Shown one piece after another: positions 44,985 through 56,837 of a stretch of 64,000 bases of DNA. The notes beneath the pieces are model-generated. The model had not been told where the DNA came from, did not search any database, and was given only the letters and a program-made list of their open reading frames with translations. Each line of letters opens with the position of its first letter. Within the stretch, counting starts at the first letter, position 1. The position numbers and the translations under genes are program-made. Source of the DNA: Adenophora triphylla var. japonica (lineage: Eukaryota > Streptophyta > Magnoliopsida > Asterales > Campanulaceae); contig JAFEMH010002345.1 in NCBI GenBank assembly GCA_022495995.1, positions 248,001 to 312,000 on the forward strand, written 5' to 3'.

Positions 44985-46840
44985 TTAGAGGATTAAATGG
45001 ACTTTAATCCCATTCCCATTGCGAGACTTATTTACCCAAGTCTACGGCTAACCCCTTCGTCTGCTGGTCGCCCAAATTTTGTTGCGACCGAACAAACTCA
45101 ACCGATATCACACCATTCATGATTAACTCCCGAATCATACTATGTCGACACCCAAGTGTCTAGACTTGCCATTATAAATCGACTATAGGCCCTAGCCAGG
45201 TGGCAAAGACTATCACAATGGATAGGCATTGGTGATATCGGTTTTGGCCATAATGGAATCTCATATATCAAGTTTCGAAGCCACTCTGCTTCTTTTCCGC
45301 CAGCCCAATGCTACAAACTCGCATTCCATTGTAGAATGTGTAATACATGTCCGCTTTTTGGAAGCCCAAGAAATGGCACCTCCTCCAAGCAAGAACACCC
45401 AAACCACTGGTAGAAGATGAATCTTCTTGGTTGATCCCAACTAGCATCGGTATAACCTTCTAATATAGAAGGATGTCTACTATAACACAAACCATAGTCC
45501 ATAGTACCTTTTAAGTACTTGAACACCCTTGTTATAGCATGCCAATGCTGTCTACTAGGATTACTAGTGAACCTGCTCAATCTTCCAACTGCATAAGCAA
45601 TATCAGGTCGAGTGCCCGTCATAGCATACATCAAACCGCCAATGGCTTTTGAGTATTCGAAGCCGTGACACGGGTTTACCAACATTTGATACAAGTTTCT
45701 CTGTAGGATCCATGGGAGTACTAACTTTAGAACAATTATCACAATTAAACCTCTTGAGAATTTTCTCAATATAATGAGATTGTGATATTGCAATTCCCTT
45801 GTTCATCCGTTTAATCTTTATACCAAGAATTACATCGGCTTCTCCCATGTCCTTCATCGAAAACATTGATGACAAAAACTTCTTAGTTTTATCAACTACA
45901 TTTTGGTCAGTGCCAAAAATCAACATGTCATCTACATATAGACAGATGATTACACCTTTACCGGATTCATCAAATCTGCTATATACACATTTGTCGGACT
46001 GATTTAATACAAAACCATTCGACAAAACAACCTCATCAAATTTTTGATGCCACTGCTTAGGTGCTTGCTTCAGCCCATACAATGACTTAATTAACTTACA
46101 TACCTTATGCTCATTACCTGGCATAACAAATCCTTCAGGTTGCTTCATATACACTTCTTCTTCCAAATCACCATTTAAGAATGCTGTTTTGACATCCATT
46201 TGATGGATTAATAGATTCTGAATAGCTGCCAAAGCTATCAGAAATCTAATAGTAGTGATACGAGCAACTGGTGCATAGGTATCGAAGTAATCGATCCCTT
46301 CCTTTTGTCTAAAGCCTTGGATTACCAATCGAGCTTTAAACTTGTCAATAGTTCCATCGACTTTCATCTTCTTTTTGAAGATCCATTTGCACCCCAAAGG
46401 TTTACAGCCTGGTGGTAAATCAGACAAGACCCATGTATTATTTTCCACAATAGAACCAATCTCATCATCGATGGCTTCTTTCCAAAAACCAGCGTCTCGA
46501 GATTTTATTGCTTCATCATAGGTTCTTGGATCCTCCTCTATACTATAGCAGTAAGAGTATTGAGATTCAATTTGATCTCTTGATCCCATAACTAAATATA
46601 GTTGAAAATCAGAACCATATGATTTAGCTTTCCTTACTCTTGTACTCTTACGAGGTTCGGGTGTCTCACTTGGTACATCAATTGAATGATCATCCATTTG
46701 AGATTCGGTAGACATTGGTATAATATCCTTGGGTCTAGGTATCGAAGAGAAACGATTCTCATCAAAGATTGCATCTCTTGATTCTATAATTGTGTTTATA
46801 GAAATGAATTCATTAGATTCTATAACATAAAACCTATATG
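44985..46840 (-). pseudogene. Tork-like copia RT and RNase H
   Basis: The 46715-45603 frame contains GCKPLGCKWIFKKKMKVDGT, FKARLVIQGFRQKEGIDYFD, HQMDVKTAFLNGDLEEEVYM, YGLKQAPKQWHQKFDEVV and the catalytic CLYVDDMLIFGT. A shift near 45680 leads to IGGLMYAMTGTRPDIAYAVG and the RNase H start EGYTDASW. The RNase H tail (AEWLRNLIYEIPLW near 45230) is in pieces down to about 44990. Confidence 0.9.
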
Positions 46841-48240
46841 CCTTGGAATGCTCAGCATATCAAACAAAGATGCAATCAATACCTTTTTCTCCCAACTTTT
46901 TCCTTTTAGGGTCCGGAAGTCTAACCACGGCCCTACATCCCCAAACTCGCAAAAATGTCAAGTTTGGTTGTTTCTTATACCAAAGCTCATATGGGGTAAT
47001 CTTGTTCCTTTTATTAGGAACTCTATTCAATAGATGACAAGCCGTTAACATGGCTTCACCCCAAAACCCGTCACTCAAGCCCGAGTAAGACAACATGGCA
47101 TTAACCATTTCTTCAAGAGTTCTATTCTTCCTTTCAGCCACACCATTTTGTTGTGGTACATAAGGAGCCGTAGTCTCATGAATTATCCCTACGGATTGGA
47201 AATATTTAGGATCATAATATTCACCACCTCTATCCGTACGTAAGGTTTTAATCAAGCCATTTAGTTGAAGTTCAACTTCGGTTTTATAAATTTTAAATTT
47301 ATTTAGGGCTTCATCTTTTGCATGCAGCAAATAAATATAGCAAAACCTAGAAGCATCATCTATAAAAGTGACAATATACTTTTTATTGCCTAAAGATGGA
47401 GTTGCATGAAAATCACATAAATCACTATGTATTAATTCAAGTTTTACTAAATTCCTTGTAACACTTTTTAAAAGGTTTCCTAGTGATTTTTGTTAACATG
47501 CAAGTATTACACCTTTCCGTATTATTATCAATAACGGGAATCAAACCATCTTTGGACATTTCAAGCATTCTTTTATAGTGCACATGTCCTAACCGAGCAT
47601 GCCATAATGAGGAATTAACAACAACGAGAGGAAGTCATATAAACGAACTAGAGTTAACAGGAATTTTATTTAAATTCAACATGAACATTCCATTGTTATA
47701 ATAACCAAATCCTACAAATACACCAGACTTCGATAAGATATACTTATCGGATTCATACACTTGTTTATATCCACATTTGTTCAAGACAGGACCAGAAATT
47801 AAATTCTTACGAAGTTTAGGTACATATAAAACATTAAACAAAGAAATAGTTTTTCCCGAACTAAATTCCAACACCACACTTCCTCTTCCTTGAATAGGAG
47901 CGGAATGGTCATCACCCATGTAAAGGACGGTCCGTCTTCCATTGGTTCGTATGACTTAAACCAACAACGATCCTTACAAACATGAGTTGTGGCACCGGAA
48001 TCAATCCACCACGCAATAGCATCATCCTTGGTTTTGAGAATGGTCCTTAGACCCCTTTCCCGAACCACTTGTGCTTGCGCCTTTCTTGTTGTTTCTAACA
48101 CGACAATCCTTCTTAAAGTGACCCAGTTGCCACACTTCCAACATGGCAATTTAGGCTTCTTGTTGGAACCAGAACCATTGTCATTGAAACTACGTTTCTT
48201 TCCTTTGTTTTTATTGTTTCCACCCTCATCAATCATATTG
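46841..48240 (-). pseudogene. Tork-like copia integrase, protease and zinc knuckle
   Basis: Zinc knuckle CWKCGN ... near 48160-48110 (a one-base shift separates CWKCGNW from GHFKKDC). Protease site WWIDSGATTHVC at about 48010-47975. Pre-integrase region 47919-47635. Integrase core 47330-46860 with LRTDRGGEYYDP and YVPQQNGVAERKNRTLEEM. The integrase D and E are intact; other parts of the core around 47350-47630 are broken. Confidence 0.85.
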
Positions 48241-48894
48241 ACCGAGGGTCCAGCAACTTCCTTTCCTTTGCCTTTGTCATCCTCTTGCGCCCTAAGAGAT
48301 TCCTCTATGCGCAGTGACTACCAAGTTGAACCAAAGATAGATCGTCTTTACCATGTTTCAAAGTGTGTTTGAAATCCTTCCGGGAGGGAGGCAACTTATC
48401 AATCACATTTGAAAGCGATATTGACTCATCCATCTTCAACCCAGTGTTGTGTATATTGTCCAAGGATTCTAAGGAGTTCATTGAAGCTGTTCCATGACAG
48501 GTCTTGAATCGACCATCTTGTAATTATTAAAATTACTCACAAGGAACTTCTTATTAGAAGCATCCTCTGCCGTGTACTTGGATTCAAGAGAATCCCATAA
48601 CTCTTTTGCGAGATTCCTCATTTTGATAGATGTCGAAAGAGAGAATCGGACATACCGTTTAATATGTGTCCTCTGCGGATGTAGTCGTCGTTTTCCCACT
48701 TTGATCTACGTCGATTGCCTCCAAGTTGTCATCTTCAAGCAATTAGGAATAGGGGTAGAAAGAACATACACCACCTTTAATGTTGTTAAAAGGAAGTGCA
48801 TCTTCTTCTGCCAACGCCGGAAATCTTGTCCTTCAAATTTGTCTAGCTTTCCAAACTTGTTCGTCATCTCCTTCAAAGTACTTCCACCAGCCAT
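48241..48894 (-). pseudogene. Tork-like copia gag
   Basis: ATG at 48894 gives MAGGSTLKEMTNKFGKLDKF then FRRWQKKMHFLLTTLKVVYV, a UBN2-type gag. After a shift near 48705 it continues LAKELWDSLESKYTAEDASN. Only 26 bp separate this ATG from the 5' LTR, leaving no room for a standard leader. Confidence 0.85.
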
Positions 48895-48920
48895 GAGTAT
48901 CACCAAATACTTTATTCGTT

Positions 48921-49671
48921 TGTAGGGGAATATGGGTTTTGATCTTGATACTAAGGCCGGATATGTGATTGAATCGTGTATAATCCACTTTTCGAATAAA
49001 GTATTTCGACCCTTATTGCCTGGGTTACACGAAATCCTTATTGGGATAAGACAATCACGCAATTTGTTTTCTAGGCAAAGAGAACAAATCAAAACCTTGA
49101 GAATTGTTTGCTTTCGTTATATTGTTGTAATTCACTCTTGTGTTTTTCATGTGTGTACAACTGAGATCAATCCCTGTATATATACAGATGGAGAGGTATT
49201 AGTTAAAAGTTATAACCAAAAGACATGACTTTAGCCAAGAGATGTGACTTTTCAGTTTGAGCGCTTTGTTCGGGAAGCTTGCTGGCCGAGTCGAGGACTC
49301 GCTCGGCCGAGCACACATGTCTTATGAAATTTGTAGCCGCACGGCCTAGTGTCTTATAGGCTGCGGCGTGTTGTTCTTCTTGCTCGGTAGAGCGAGCACT
49401 GAGCCTCGGCCGAGCAAGACACTCCAGAAACTTTGGCCAATTTGCTAAGCTGCGCTCTAGAAGTCGAGGACTCTGCTCGGTCGAGCACATCAGCAAAATG
49501 TGCTACCCTTTAACTTTTACTTCTTTATCGAGGTTGACTTCGTTTTAGCTCAAACGAGTGTGTACTCCACACTTTTTCCTTACTCGTATCCGAGTCTAAT
49601 ATGAATCACATTGATCTCTTAGTAAATCACCATTATAATAAAATAAGTTGATGATACTAAAATCACCAACA
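48921..49671 (-). repeat. 5' LTR of the Tork-like copia
   Basis: 751 bp, collinear with 43702-44457. Its CG palindromes have more substitutions (for example GCTCGGTCGAGC near 49477), consistent with CpG decay. No TGGTATCAGAGC primer site follows it. Confidence 0.9.
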
Positions 49672-51004
49672 ACCCCGCTATTAGAATTACAGTTAAGGGA
49701 CTAATGACTGAAGTTAGAGAGTCGAATTGGAGCAAAATTGGGGCTCGACTCAATTAACATTTTCAAACACAATTATGGTTGGTTCTGAGCAACGAGGCGA
49801 TCAAATGTGCGATTCTGCAAGGCATTGAAGATGATTGAGTGGGATTATGGTTGAAGGGGTTAAAAGAAAAAATGTGCCTCTTGTAACAATGTTTCTGATG
49901 ATAGCTTGAAGAAATATAAAAGTGAGAATGATCAACAATTGAATGGGATACGGGAAGAGTGTTCATCTAAATTTGATGATATATGGCGAAAATTTTAGAT
50001 ACGAGTATAAAAATTGGATTGTCAAACATACTCTTATTAAAAAAGTGTGTGAGGCGCACATGTCTAATTAACGGGAGTTTTTAATAGAAATCGTAAAAAA
50101 ACGTATAATTGACAAAAATTTTAGATATTGAACCTGCCTGAGTAGCCAATAAATAAATAAATTTGAAGCCCCATATAGAAATCTCCTTGATTTTAGGCTC
50201 TAAATTATCATTATCCCTTTTTAAAATGTGTGAAAGGTCTTACGATTATAAATATCACAAGATTTTGAGGGAAACTAGTTTTTTCTTAAGTTATAAAAAA
50301 TCCTATTTTATAAACTGTTTCTAAATATTCACTAACTACTTGCAAATAGAAAAAAAGTAAACTTTTTATAATTTATGAAGAAACTAGTTTCTCCCAAAAC
50401 TTGCTCTATAAATATTTTGAAAGGGACGGATGAAGTAGTAATTTTTTATTTATTTTTTAGTTTAGAAACATACGAGTGAATTTAGAATTGGATTGGAGCA
50501 GATGGATTAAAAAAAATTATTCTGACACGTTGGATTTTTTTACAGTAACATTCTGACACGTCAACACCAAAGTTATTGTTCTGTCATTCTGTACTCTAAA
50601 ATTTAAAAAGTCGTTTCAGGTCAACTACTACTACTCAGTCTAAAACCATGGTTAATATTGCATGGGCCTACCTAGGGTTAGTTTAACTACGAAATGTCCC
50701 TTTCTCAACTACTACTTCTCAGTCTTAAACCATGGTTAATATTGCATGGGCCTACCTACCTACAGTTAGTTTAAATACGAAATGTCTCTTTCTTTCATTT
50801 TCTTCTATTATTCTCTTTCTTTCCTTCAACTTACTCCCCCTGTCTTATTCCAAAAAAACAATAATTTTTTTTGAGTATCCTATTTAAATTTAAAAATACA
50901 CATTTTCAAAATAAAAAAAGTTTTTTAATACTTATTTGTTCATTTAATCCACTTATTATACTCATAATAACTATTCAATTACTATTTCCTATCCCACCTT
51001 TTTT
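49672..51004. other. intergenic DNA 3' of the SCPL gene
   Basis: No convincing gene. AT-rich, with fragments of Stowaway ends near 50427 and 50832 and a direct duplication described separately. The SCPL 3' UTR and poly(A) region should lie in the right part of this stretch. Confidence 0.5.
50622..50792 (+). repeat. tandem duplication, about 84-bp unit, two copies
   Basis: CAACTACTACT[AT]CTCAGTC at 50622 and again at 50706. Both copies continue through CCATGGTTAATATTGCATGG and ACGAAATGTC. They differ by a few substitutions and a CTAC expansion. Confidence 0.9.
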
Positions 51005-51099
51005 TTATTTTGGAAGTATAGCAAAATGAATAGAAATGACATAAAATGTTAATACAACAACAAGGGTTGATAGGGACATGAGAGCCATTGCAGGATGAT

Positions 51100-51145
<46 letters not shown>

Positions 51146-54100
51146 AAAATGACCAGCTCCAAGAATCCAATAGAAGTGTAAATTATTGTAAGACTTTTTG
51201 AACCCCTTTGTAGTTCTGCCATCAGCCCCACAGTATATTGGTGTCCTTTCCATGTTTAAGAAAGCTTTCAGCCCGTCCCACCTGCAAAAATATTTAATGC
51301 ATCATTTACCATATGAAAGAGAGAAATGCAAGATTTTCAACTTGTAGTTCTTTTGCTCTCTTTGTTATGAATTTGATATTTGAAACTGTTCAAGCCTAAA
51401 ATACTTGCCGTAAGAAATTTCCGGTCCGGTAGGTAAAAATTCTACCACAAAATATAAAATATTTGTAGCGGTAAGAAATTATCGGTGTAGTATGTGAAAA
51501 TTCTATCACAAAATATAAAACATTTGTAGCGCAAGTAATATAAAACATTAGCAAAACTAGAGAGAGTGAGCTTGGTTTAACTTACTTGAGTTTCTCAACC
51601 CATGCTTCAGTCCCTTTGGTTGCACAAATGAGATCAAGCTACAAATACACCAAACAACAGAATTGAAATTTGGCAAGAAAATAAATATTGATTTTGGAAA
51701 GGAGTCGCGACATAAGATTTTTTTTTTTTTTTAAACAGAAACATTAGAGGAGGAAGACTAGAGAGTGAAATCTTAATTACCTGACCATTATAAACAGTCA
51801 CATTAACTCCTCTTGCCAACAGCTCATCAACCTGTTAAATTTAACAAAATCAACCTTTATTTTCCAGGCTACATTCATCTGTTATTTTAATATACTTGCC
51901 TCATTGATCCTTGGTCTCATGAAATCTTCTGCCAGGCCATCAAAAACTAGACCAGATTGCCCTCCCCATCTGTAAATTAACATTCAAACGCTCCTCTCAG
52001 AAAAGTTAAAAAAGAAATAAAAACTCTCTTCGTCTCCCTAATTGAATGTCCAAATTTCATTTTAAGTTACACCCTAAAAACGTGTGCTTTTTTGATACAT
52101 TACTGAAAATATGTACGTTTGTATACATTTTAGCAAAGATTCATAAATATTCTTGTTATCAACTTTCTAAACATTAAGTTTTACGATAATAAAATGAATA
52201 GCGTAAGAAAACGCTTAGGAAAAAAGTTTTTTGAAAAAATAAAATAAAATTCATTTGGGATAAAAGTTTCTTGGATTTGGACATTCATTTAGTCATTATT
52301 TAGGAAAAGAGGGAGTAATAGAGAAAAAAACAAAAAAAGACTTACTCCACATTAGGAGGGATAATTTTGAGCTTCTTTCTAATGGGACCCTCCATCAAGC
52401 TACTCAAATCAGCATTGCCACCGGGAGAAGACCTCCTGTTACTCAGATATCTCGAGTATCTACTCTTGTTTCCAATCCCTCGTGATGCAGCCAACGACAC
52501 CACCGCATTACTGCTTCCTGAATCTAACAGAAAGTTGTAGAAATCCTGCATATTTATTTTCTTTAAAAATAAGTCGGTAAACTAAAAGTTTATACAGTAC
52601 AATTTGGAGAATGACAAAATGCATACCACAGAATTACTGCTGGTGCTGATCGCATCTTCGAGATTACTCCATGAATTAGTTGCGTCTTTGTATTGGCCAC
52701 TCGTAATTTGTTGTTTAATTTTGTCGACTAGATTGTTTGATTTTTGGAGACCGCTATAGTCGATCCTTGAAACATCTTTGAGAAGAGGACCCCATGAAAT
52801 CTGCAAATATGTACATTTTGAATGACATGCAACATAATGTAAGAAGAGAGTAGATGAACAAAATACTCCCTCCGTCCCAAAATGTTTGTCCCATTTGACT
52901 TTTTTGTTGAACTTTGACCACAAATTTATGAGAGATTAATCATGTTCATGAAATTCTAAAAGTTGTTGTTGATAATATTATTAATGATGAATCAATAGGT
53001 ATTTTTAGAATTTCATGAACATAATTATATTGTCATATATTTATGGTCAAAGTTCAAAAAAAAAGTCAAATGGGACAAACATTTTGGGAAGGAGGGAGTA
53101 TATGATTGATACCACGAAATCTTCCGGTGAGATCCAACTATCTCCCAGTGCAACTCCTACAAACAATTCACAAAATTTTTAGTTAATATTTTTAGATAGC
53201 TAACAGAAATATGTCTTTGTTTCTTTATTACTAGTACTTTTTATTTAAACATTATATAATATCATTATATTATATTCAAAGTATATACTCCCTCCGTCCC
53301 GGAATAATGCACACTTTTTTCCTTGGCACGAGAATTAAGGAGAAAAGTGAAAAAAGTGATATGTTGTGAGTGTAGATGGATGGGTAGTAGAGAGAAAGGG
53401 GAGTAAAGTGGGTAATAATTGTGAGTAGAGACAAGTGGGTCTCATTTCCATTTTTGGATAGTGCAGATTATTGTGGGACGCTCAAAATGTGTCTTTTTGC
53501 AGATTATCGTAGGACGGAGGGAGTATTGTTATATACTCCCTCCGTCCCCTAACAAACGACACACTTTGCCATTTTTGGCGTCCCACTGATAAGTCACACT
53601 TTCTAAAATGAAAAAGAATCTTTACTATTTCCCAAGGTTCTAAAAAGCGCTAGGCGGATGCTAGGCGGCGGAGCCGGGCCTAGCGCCTAGGCGGGGACTA
53701 GTCGGGGACTAATCGGGATTAGTCGGGATTAGTCAGGACCTAGGCGGGGCTTAGAACTAGGCGTTGGAGAGGGGTCTAGCGCCTAGGCGGGGCCTAGGCG
53801 CCCTTAGGCGGGGTCTTTTAGAACAGAGCTATTTCCTCCACTCATTCTCTCTCCTACATTATTATAATACTCACAACACCATTATAATTTACTATTTGTA
53901 GGTGTAAAGTGATAAAACATAGGTTTAATTTCATGAGTACCCCTCAATTCAAATCATTATTTATAAATCCCAATCAAGATCCAAAAATTCACATACAAAT
54001 AAAAGTCCATATCAAAATGTCATAAAAACCCCAAATCGCACGAGGGTGCGATCGCTCGGTCTAGCGGTGCGATCGCCCCCTCAGTCCCCCTTGTTTTCTC

Positions 54101-56469
54101 ATATTTTTTCCAATTCTAATCTTATACTATAAGAGTAATTCTGATCTTATACCTTTAGAAATAGGAAGGTATAAGAGAAAATTGTTTTTAAAAAAATGAA
54201 AAAAATTTTAAAAAAAAAATATTTTTATACCTAGATATAAGAGTATTTTTACCCTTATATATAAGTATAACAATAATTATTTTCTTATACATTTAAGTAA
54301 AGGAAGGTATATGAGAAAATTATTTAATAAAATATGAGTCTTTTTTAATATTTATAAGAGATATACCTTTGTCATAAGAGCGACGTGGGAAAGGGTATAT
54401 GTGATCGTGAATTTATGTGAAATTTTGCATCTCGCTTGGGGTTTGATAACTTTAATGTCTCACTCACTCAAGGCCTAGAGTCCTCAGCCCTAGCATTAGA
54501 ACCTAACCAATTGGCTATGGGTTTGTGTCCCACAACAAAAAATTTATTTTTTCACAATTTATGCGCCCACCTAAAATAATCTTGGGCCGGCATTGGAGTA
54601 GCCATGGTGTGGTAGCATCCACTAAACCTTAAATAGCAAATGGATCATACCGACCTTTAGACATGGGATCATTGATTCATTTCCAGTTGATTCACTCAAT
54701 CACTCCATTTGACCCTATCACTCCATTTGACCCTATCGACCTTACAATCACAAGATCACTACAAGCAGATTTCACGATGGCTATGATAGAGATATATCAA
54801 ATTACAATCATATATTATATTATGTTTTCTTATTATAATAGTTTTCTTCTTATTATAATTTCTTATTGTAATAGTATTCCTTCTCCTTTTATAAATAAAT
54901 ATTTACTTAATAAGTAGTTTCTAGGTTGTATATATATTAATATAATGTTACAATAAAACTTGAGTCATTCATATCAATTCTCTCTCTCTCTCTTCATGTA
55001 TGAATTGAGCGACTTATCATCCTTTATTCTATTAGACTACTCATAGGGTCCACCTGACCACTACCGACCCATGGGCTACTTACTTGTGGGGTCCACTTGA
55101 CACTTTACACCTACGAATACAGTACTCGTAGGATCTATTCATTTAGATCCTACAAATCTCACAGTCACGAGTCTGATATTCGTACGGTCCACTCAATTAG
55201 AGTCAACGGGCATGGTCCAATCGAGTCGACCCTAATCGTCACTACTTTGCCTAAGCACTCAGCTAAATAGGTTTTGGTTCCAACAATATTATGAATTAAA
55301 TACAATAAACTGATAAATACATACCTCCAAGAATAAGCTTAAGCTTTCCAGCCTCAATAGCATTGAGAGCAGCCAATCCAAGAGTGACAGCAAATTTTCC
55401 ACCATAAGATTCTGCCACTATATACAAAGGACTCTTTTGTAAGCTCACATTCCTATTGAATAATGTAATCAGCAATGCAGTTAAATCATTTGCATTCTCC
55501 ACATCTGTTTTCACTACCAGCTTTTCATCTTCCACATAACTGTATCCTGTCCCAACTGGATTATCCTATATAAATTAATTCCGCAAAATTCAGTTCTAAA
55601 TTCAAACGTAAAAACCCAGAAATTATTTAATTAAAGTACGTTTGGCAACTCAATTTCAATTCAGCGATTCGAAATTGAGTTACCAAACATATTGGAATTG
55701 AGTTGCCAAACAGACCACCTCTCTGTTTGGTAACCTCAATTCCAAAGCTCGTATTGGAAACGGAATTTCCAATTCCAATGTAGTGAGTTGGTTTTGAATG
55801 AACAAACATACACTCAATGTGATTGAAATTGATATAAAAATTGCTTACCACAAACAAGAGATCTGCTTTTTGCAACCATGTGGAATTTCTAGGCTTCAAA
55901 TCAGTATCCAATGGTCCAACTTCTTCAAAATTTCCTATCCCAACCCCTGAAGCACCCTATACATAAACACACACACACACACACAGCATGATCATACATA
56001 AACCCAAATCCAATATCGAAAAAAAATAATCAAAATTGCTCTTGATCGATCAAGATAATATATATATTTTTTTTGATATTCATTTTGGGACATAGGGAGC
56101 AAGTAAAACTTACCGGACCACCCTGCAGCCAAAGAATGATAGGCCAAGGATTGTTTGGTTCTTCGGTCCTGTAAGGACTTTTATAGTACCACCAGAACAT
56201 ATGAGCTTCTGTTTTTTTAACACAACAAAACAAGTCACAAGGATCAAGAAAATTAGAAAATAATGCACAATCATCCCAAAAATCAATCTTAAATATTAAA
56301 AACAAAAACATTTTCTGAAAGATAATGGAGTTTCCTTACTGGGTCTGACTTGAACATAGCCCCAATTTTCTGATCCATCTGGGGTTGAGGCAACCATTGT
56401 TCTTCCTCCATCATTGAAATTTATAACACAAAATAGCATAAAACAAATAACAAAACTGGATTTTCCCAT
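51005..56469 (-). CDS. SCPL51: serine carboxypeptidase-like protein, SCPL51 type
   Basis: S10 family serine carboxypeptidase, normally secreted or vacuolar. Exons I infer on the minus strand: 56469-56340 (signal peptide MGKSSFVICFMLFCVINF, then WGYVQVRP), 56208-56114 (HMFWWYYKSPYR; ILWLQGGP), 55956-55849 (GASGVGIGNFEEVGPLD), 55565-55325, 53156-53113 (GVALGDSWISPEDFV), 52800-52627, 52545-52346, 51969-51900, 51831-51781, 51638-51586, 51281-51146, with reading continuing to a stop at 51005. All phases fit. Catalytic triad: Ser in ESYGGK (exon 4), Asp in NGQLDL (exons 9/10), His in GAGHF (exon 11). About 480 codons, near the usual 460. Intron 8 has a GC donor. The last junction is disturbed by a (CT)n tract, so the C-terminus is uncertain. 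Intron 4 (2.2 kb) holds several MITEs. The body shows no stops, so it is probably functional. Confidence 0.9.
51104..51140. repeat. (GA)n microsatellite at the last SCPL splice junction
   Basis: 37 bp of GA (CT on the gene strand) starts right behind the candidate donor GTAAGC after the GAGHF codons. Read through, it gives alternating Ser-Leu codons in frame with PAMALMSLSTL, which resembles the family's C-terminal P-C-x-A-L block. Confidence 0.85.
52866..53098. mobile_element. MITE in SCPL intron 5
   Basis: CTCCCTCCGTCCCAAAATG start and CATTTTGGGAAGGAGGGAG end, flanked by TA. Its inverted repeats extend far inward (TTGTCCCATTTGAC / GTCAAATGGGACAA), so the 233-bp unit can fold almost completely. 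Confidence 0.92.
53288..53523. mobile_element. Stowaway-type MITE in SCPL intron 4
   Basis: CTCCCTCCGTCCC start, AGGACGGAGGGAG end, TA duplications, 236 bp. Confidence 0.9.
53536..53897. mobile_element. Stowaway-type MITE, right end missing, carrying a nested MITE
   Basis: Starts CTCCCTCCGTCCCC after TA. The internal sequence CTATTTCC..TCCACTCATTCTCTCTCC is split by the insertion at 53633-53828. The expected GGGACGGAGGGAG right end is absent; other sequence begins at 53898. Confidence 0.75.
53633..53828. mobile_element. hAT-like GC-rich MITE with 8-bp TSD
   Basis: 196 bp flanked by exact CTATTTCC duplications (53625-53632 and 53829-53836). Ends: CAAGGTTCTAAAAAG and the complement of CTTTTAGAACAGAG, imperfect inverted repeats sharing GTTCTAAAA. 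The interior is packed with CTAGGCG / CGGGGACTAGTCGG words and is far more GC-rich than its surroundings. An 8-bp duplication points to the hAT superfamily. Confidence 0.8.
53898..55114. other. 1.2-kb segment bounded by a 14-bp inverted repeat in SCPL intron 4
   Basis: GTAGGTGTAAAGTG (53898-53911) and its exact complement CACTTTACACCTAC (55101-55114) bracket non-coding DNA. Inside, GGTGCGATCGC occurs twice (about 54039 and 54057). I find no target duplication. It could be an unknown non-autonomous element or a solo LTR. Confidence 0.45.
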
Positions 56470-56580
56470 TTCAAAAGCCTAAATGAAAAAGAAAAATAAA
56501 ATAAAATAAAATAAAGTACACACTTGATGGGAGATTGTAAAGCTGTGTGTTTCAGAAATTAGAGAGAGAAATATATGAAT

Positions 56581-56587
56581 TTATATA
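56581..56587 (-). promoter_or_regulatory. TATA box of the SCPL gene
   Basis: The minus strand reads TATATAA 112 bp upstream of the ATG at 56469, giving a 5' UTR of roughly 80 bases. Confidence 0.6.
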
Positions 56588-56837
56588 GTTTTAGGAAAGG
56601 TATTATTAATGGATGTGACCTTATGTTGTCTTCTTCAACAAACAAAAATAACAATAAAGTGGCTGCAGCATAGAATAAGGAGGAGAGGGAGAGGACTCTT
56701 CACTTTGACTCCACACTTCACAGCTAACTAAACCCCTTTTAGGACTCTAATTTATTGCTCAGCGTCCATGGAGAAAATAAGTGTAAATTTTGTTCAAATT
56801 TTATTGAAATATTACTCATCATATCATATATAATATA

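Larger units (their letters stand above)
43702..49671 (-). mobile_element. Ty1/copia element, TNT1/Tork type, with both LTRs
   Basis: LTRs at 43702-44457 (3') and 48921-49671 (5', minus orientation) are about 750 bp with TGTTGGTG / CCCCTACA ends. Flanks ACCCT (43697-43701) and ACCCC (49672-49676) look like a 5-bp duplication with one change. Gag, zinc knuckle, protease, integrase, RT and RNase H follow in copia order on the minus strand, all with frameshifts. It is inactive. Confidence 0.9.
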
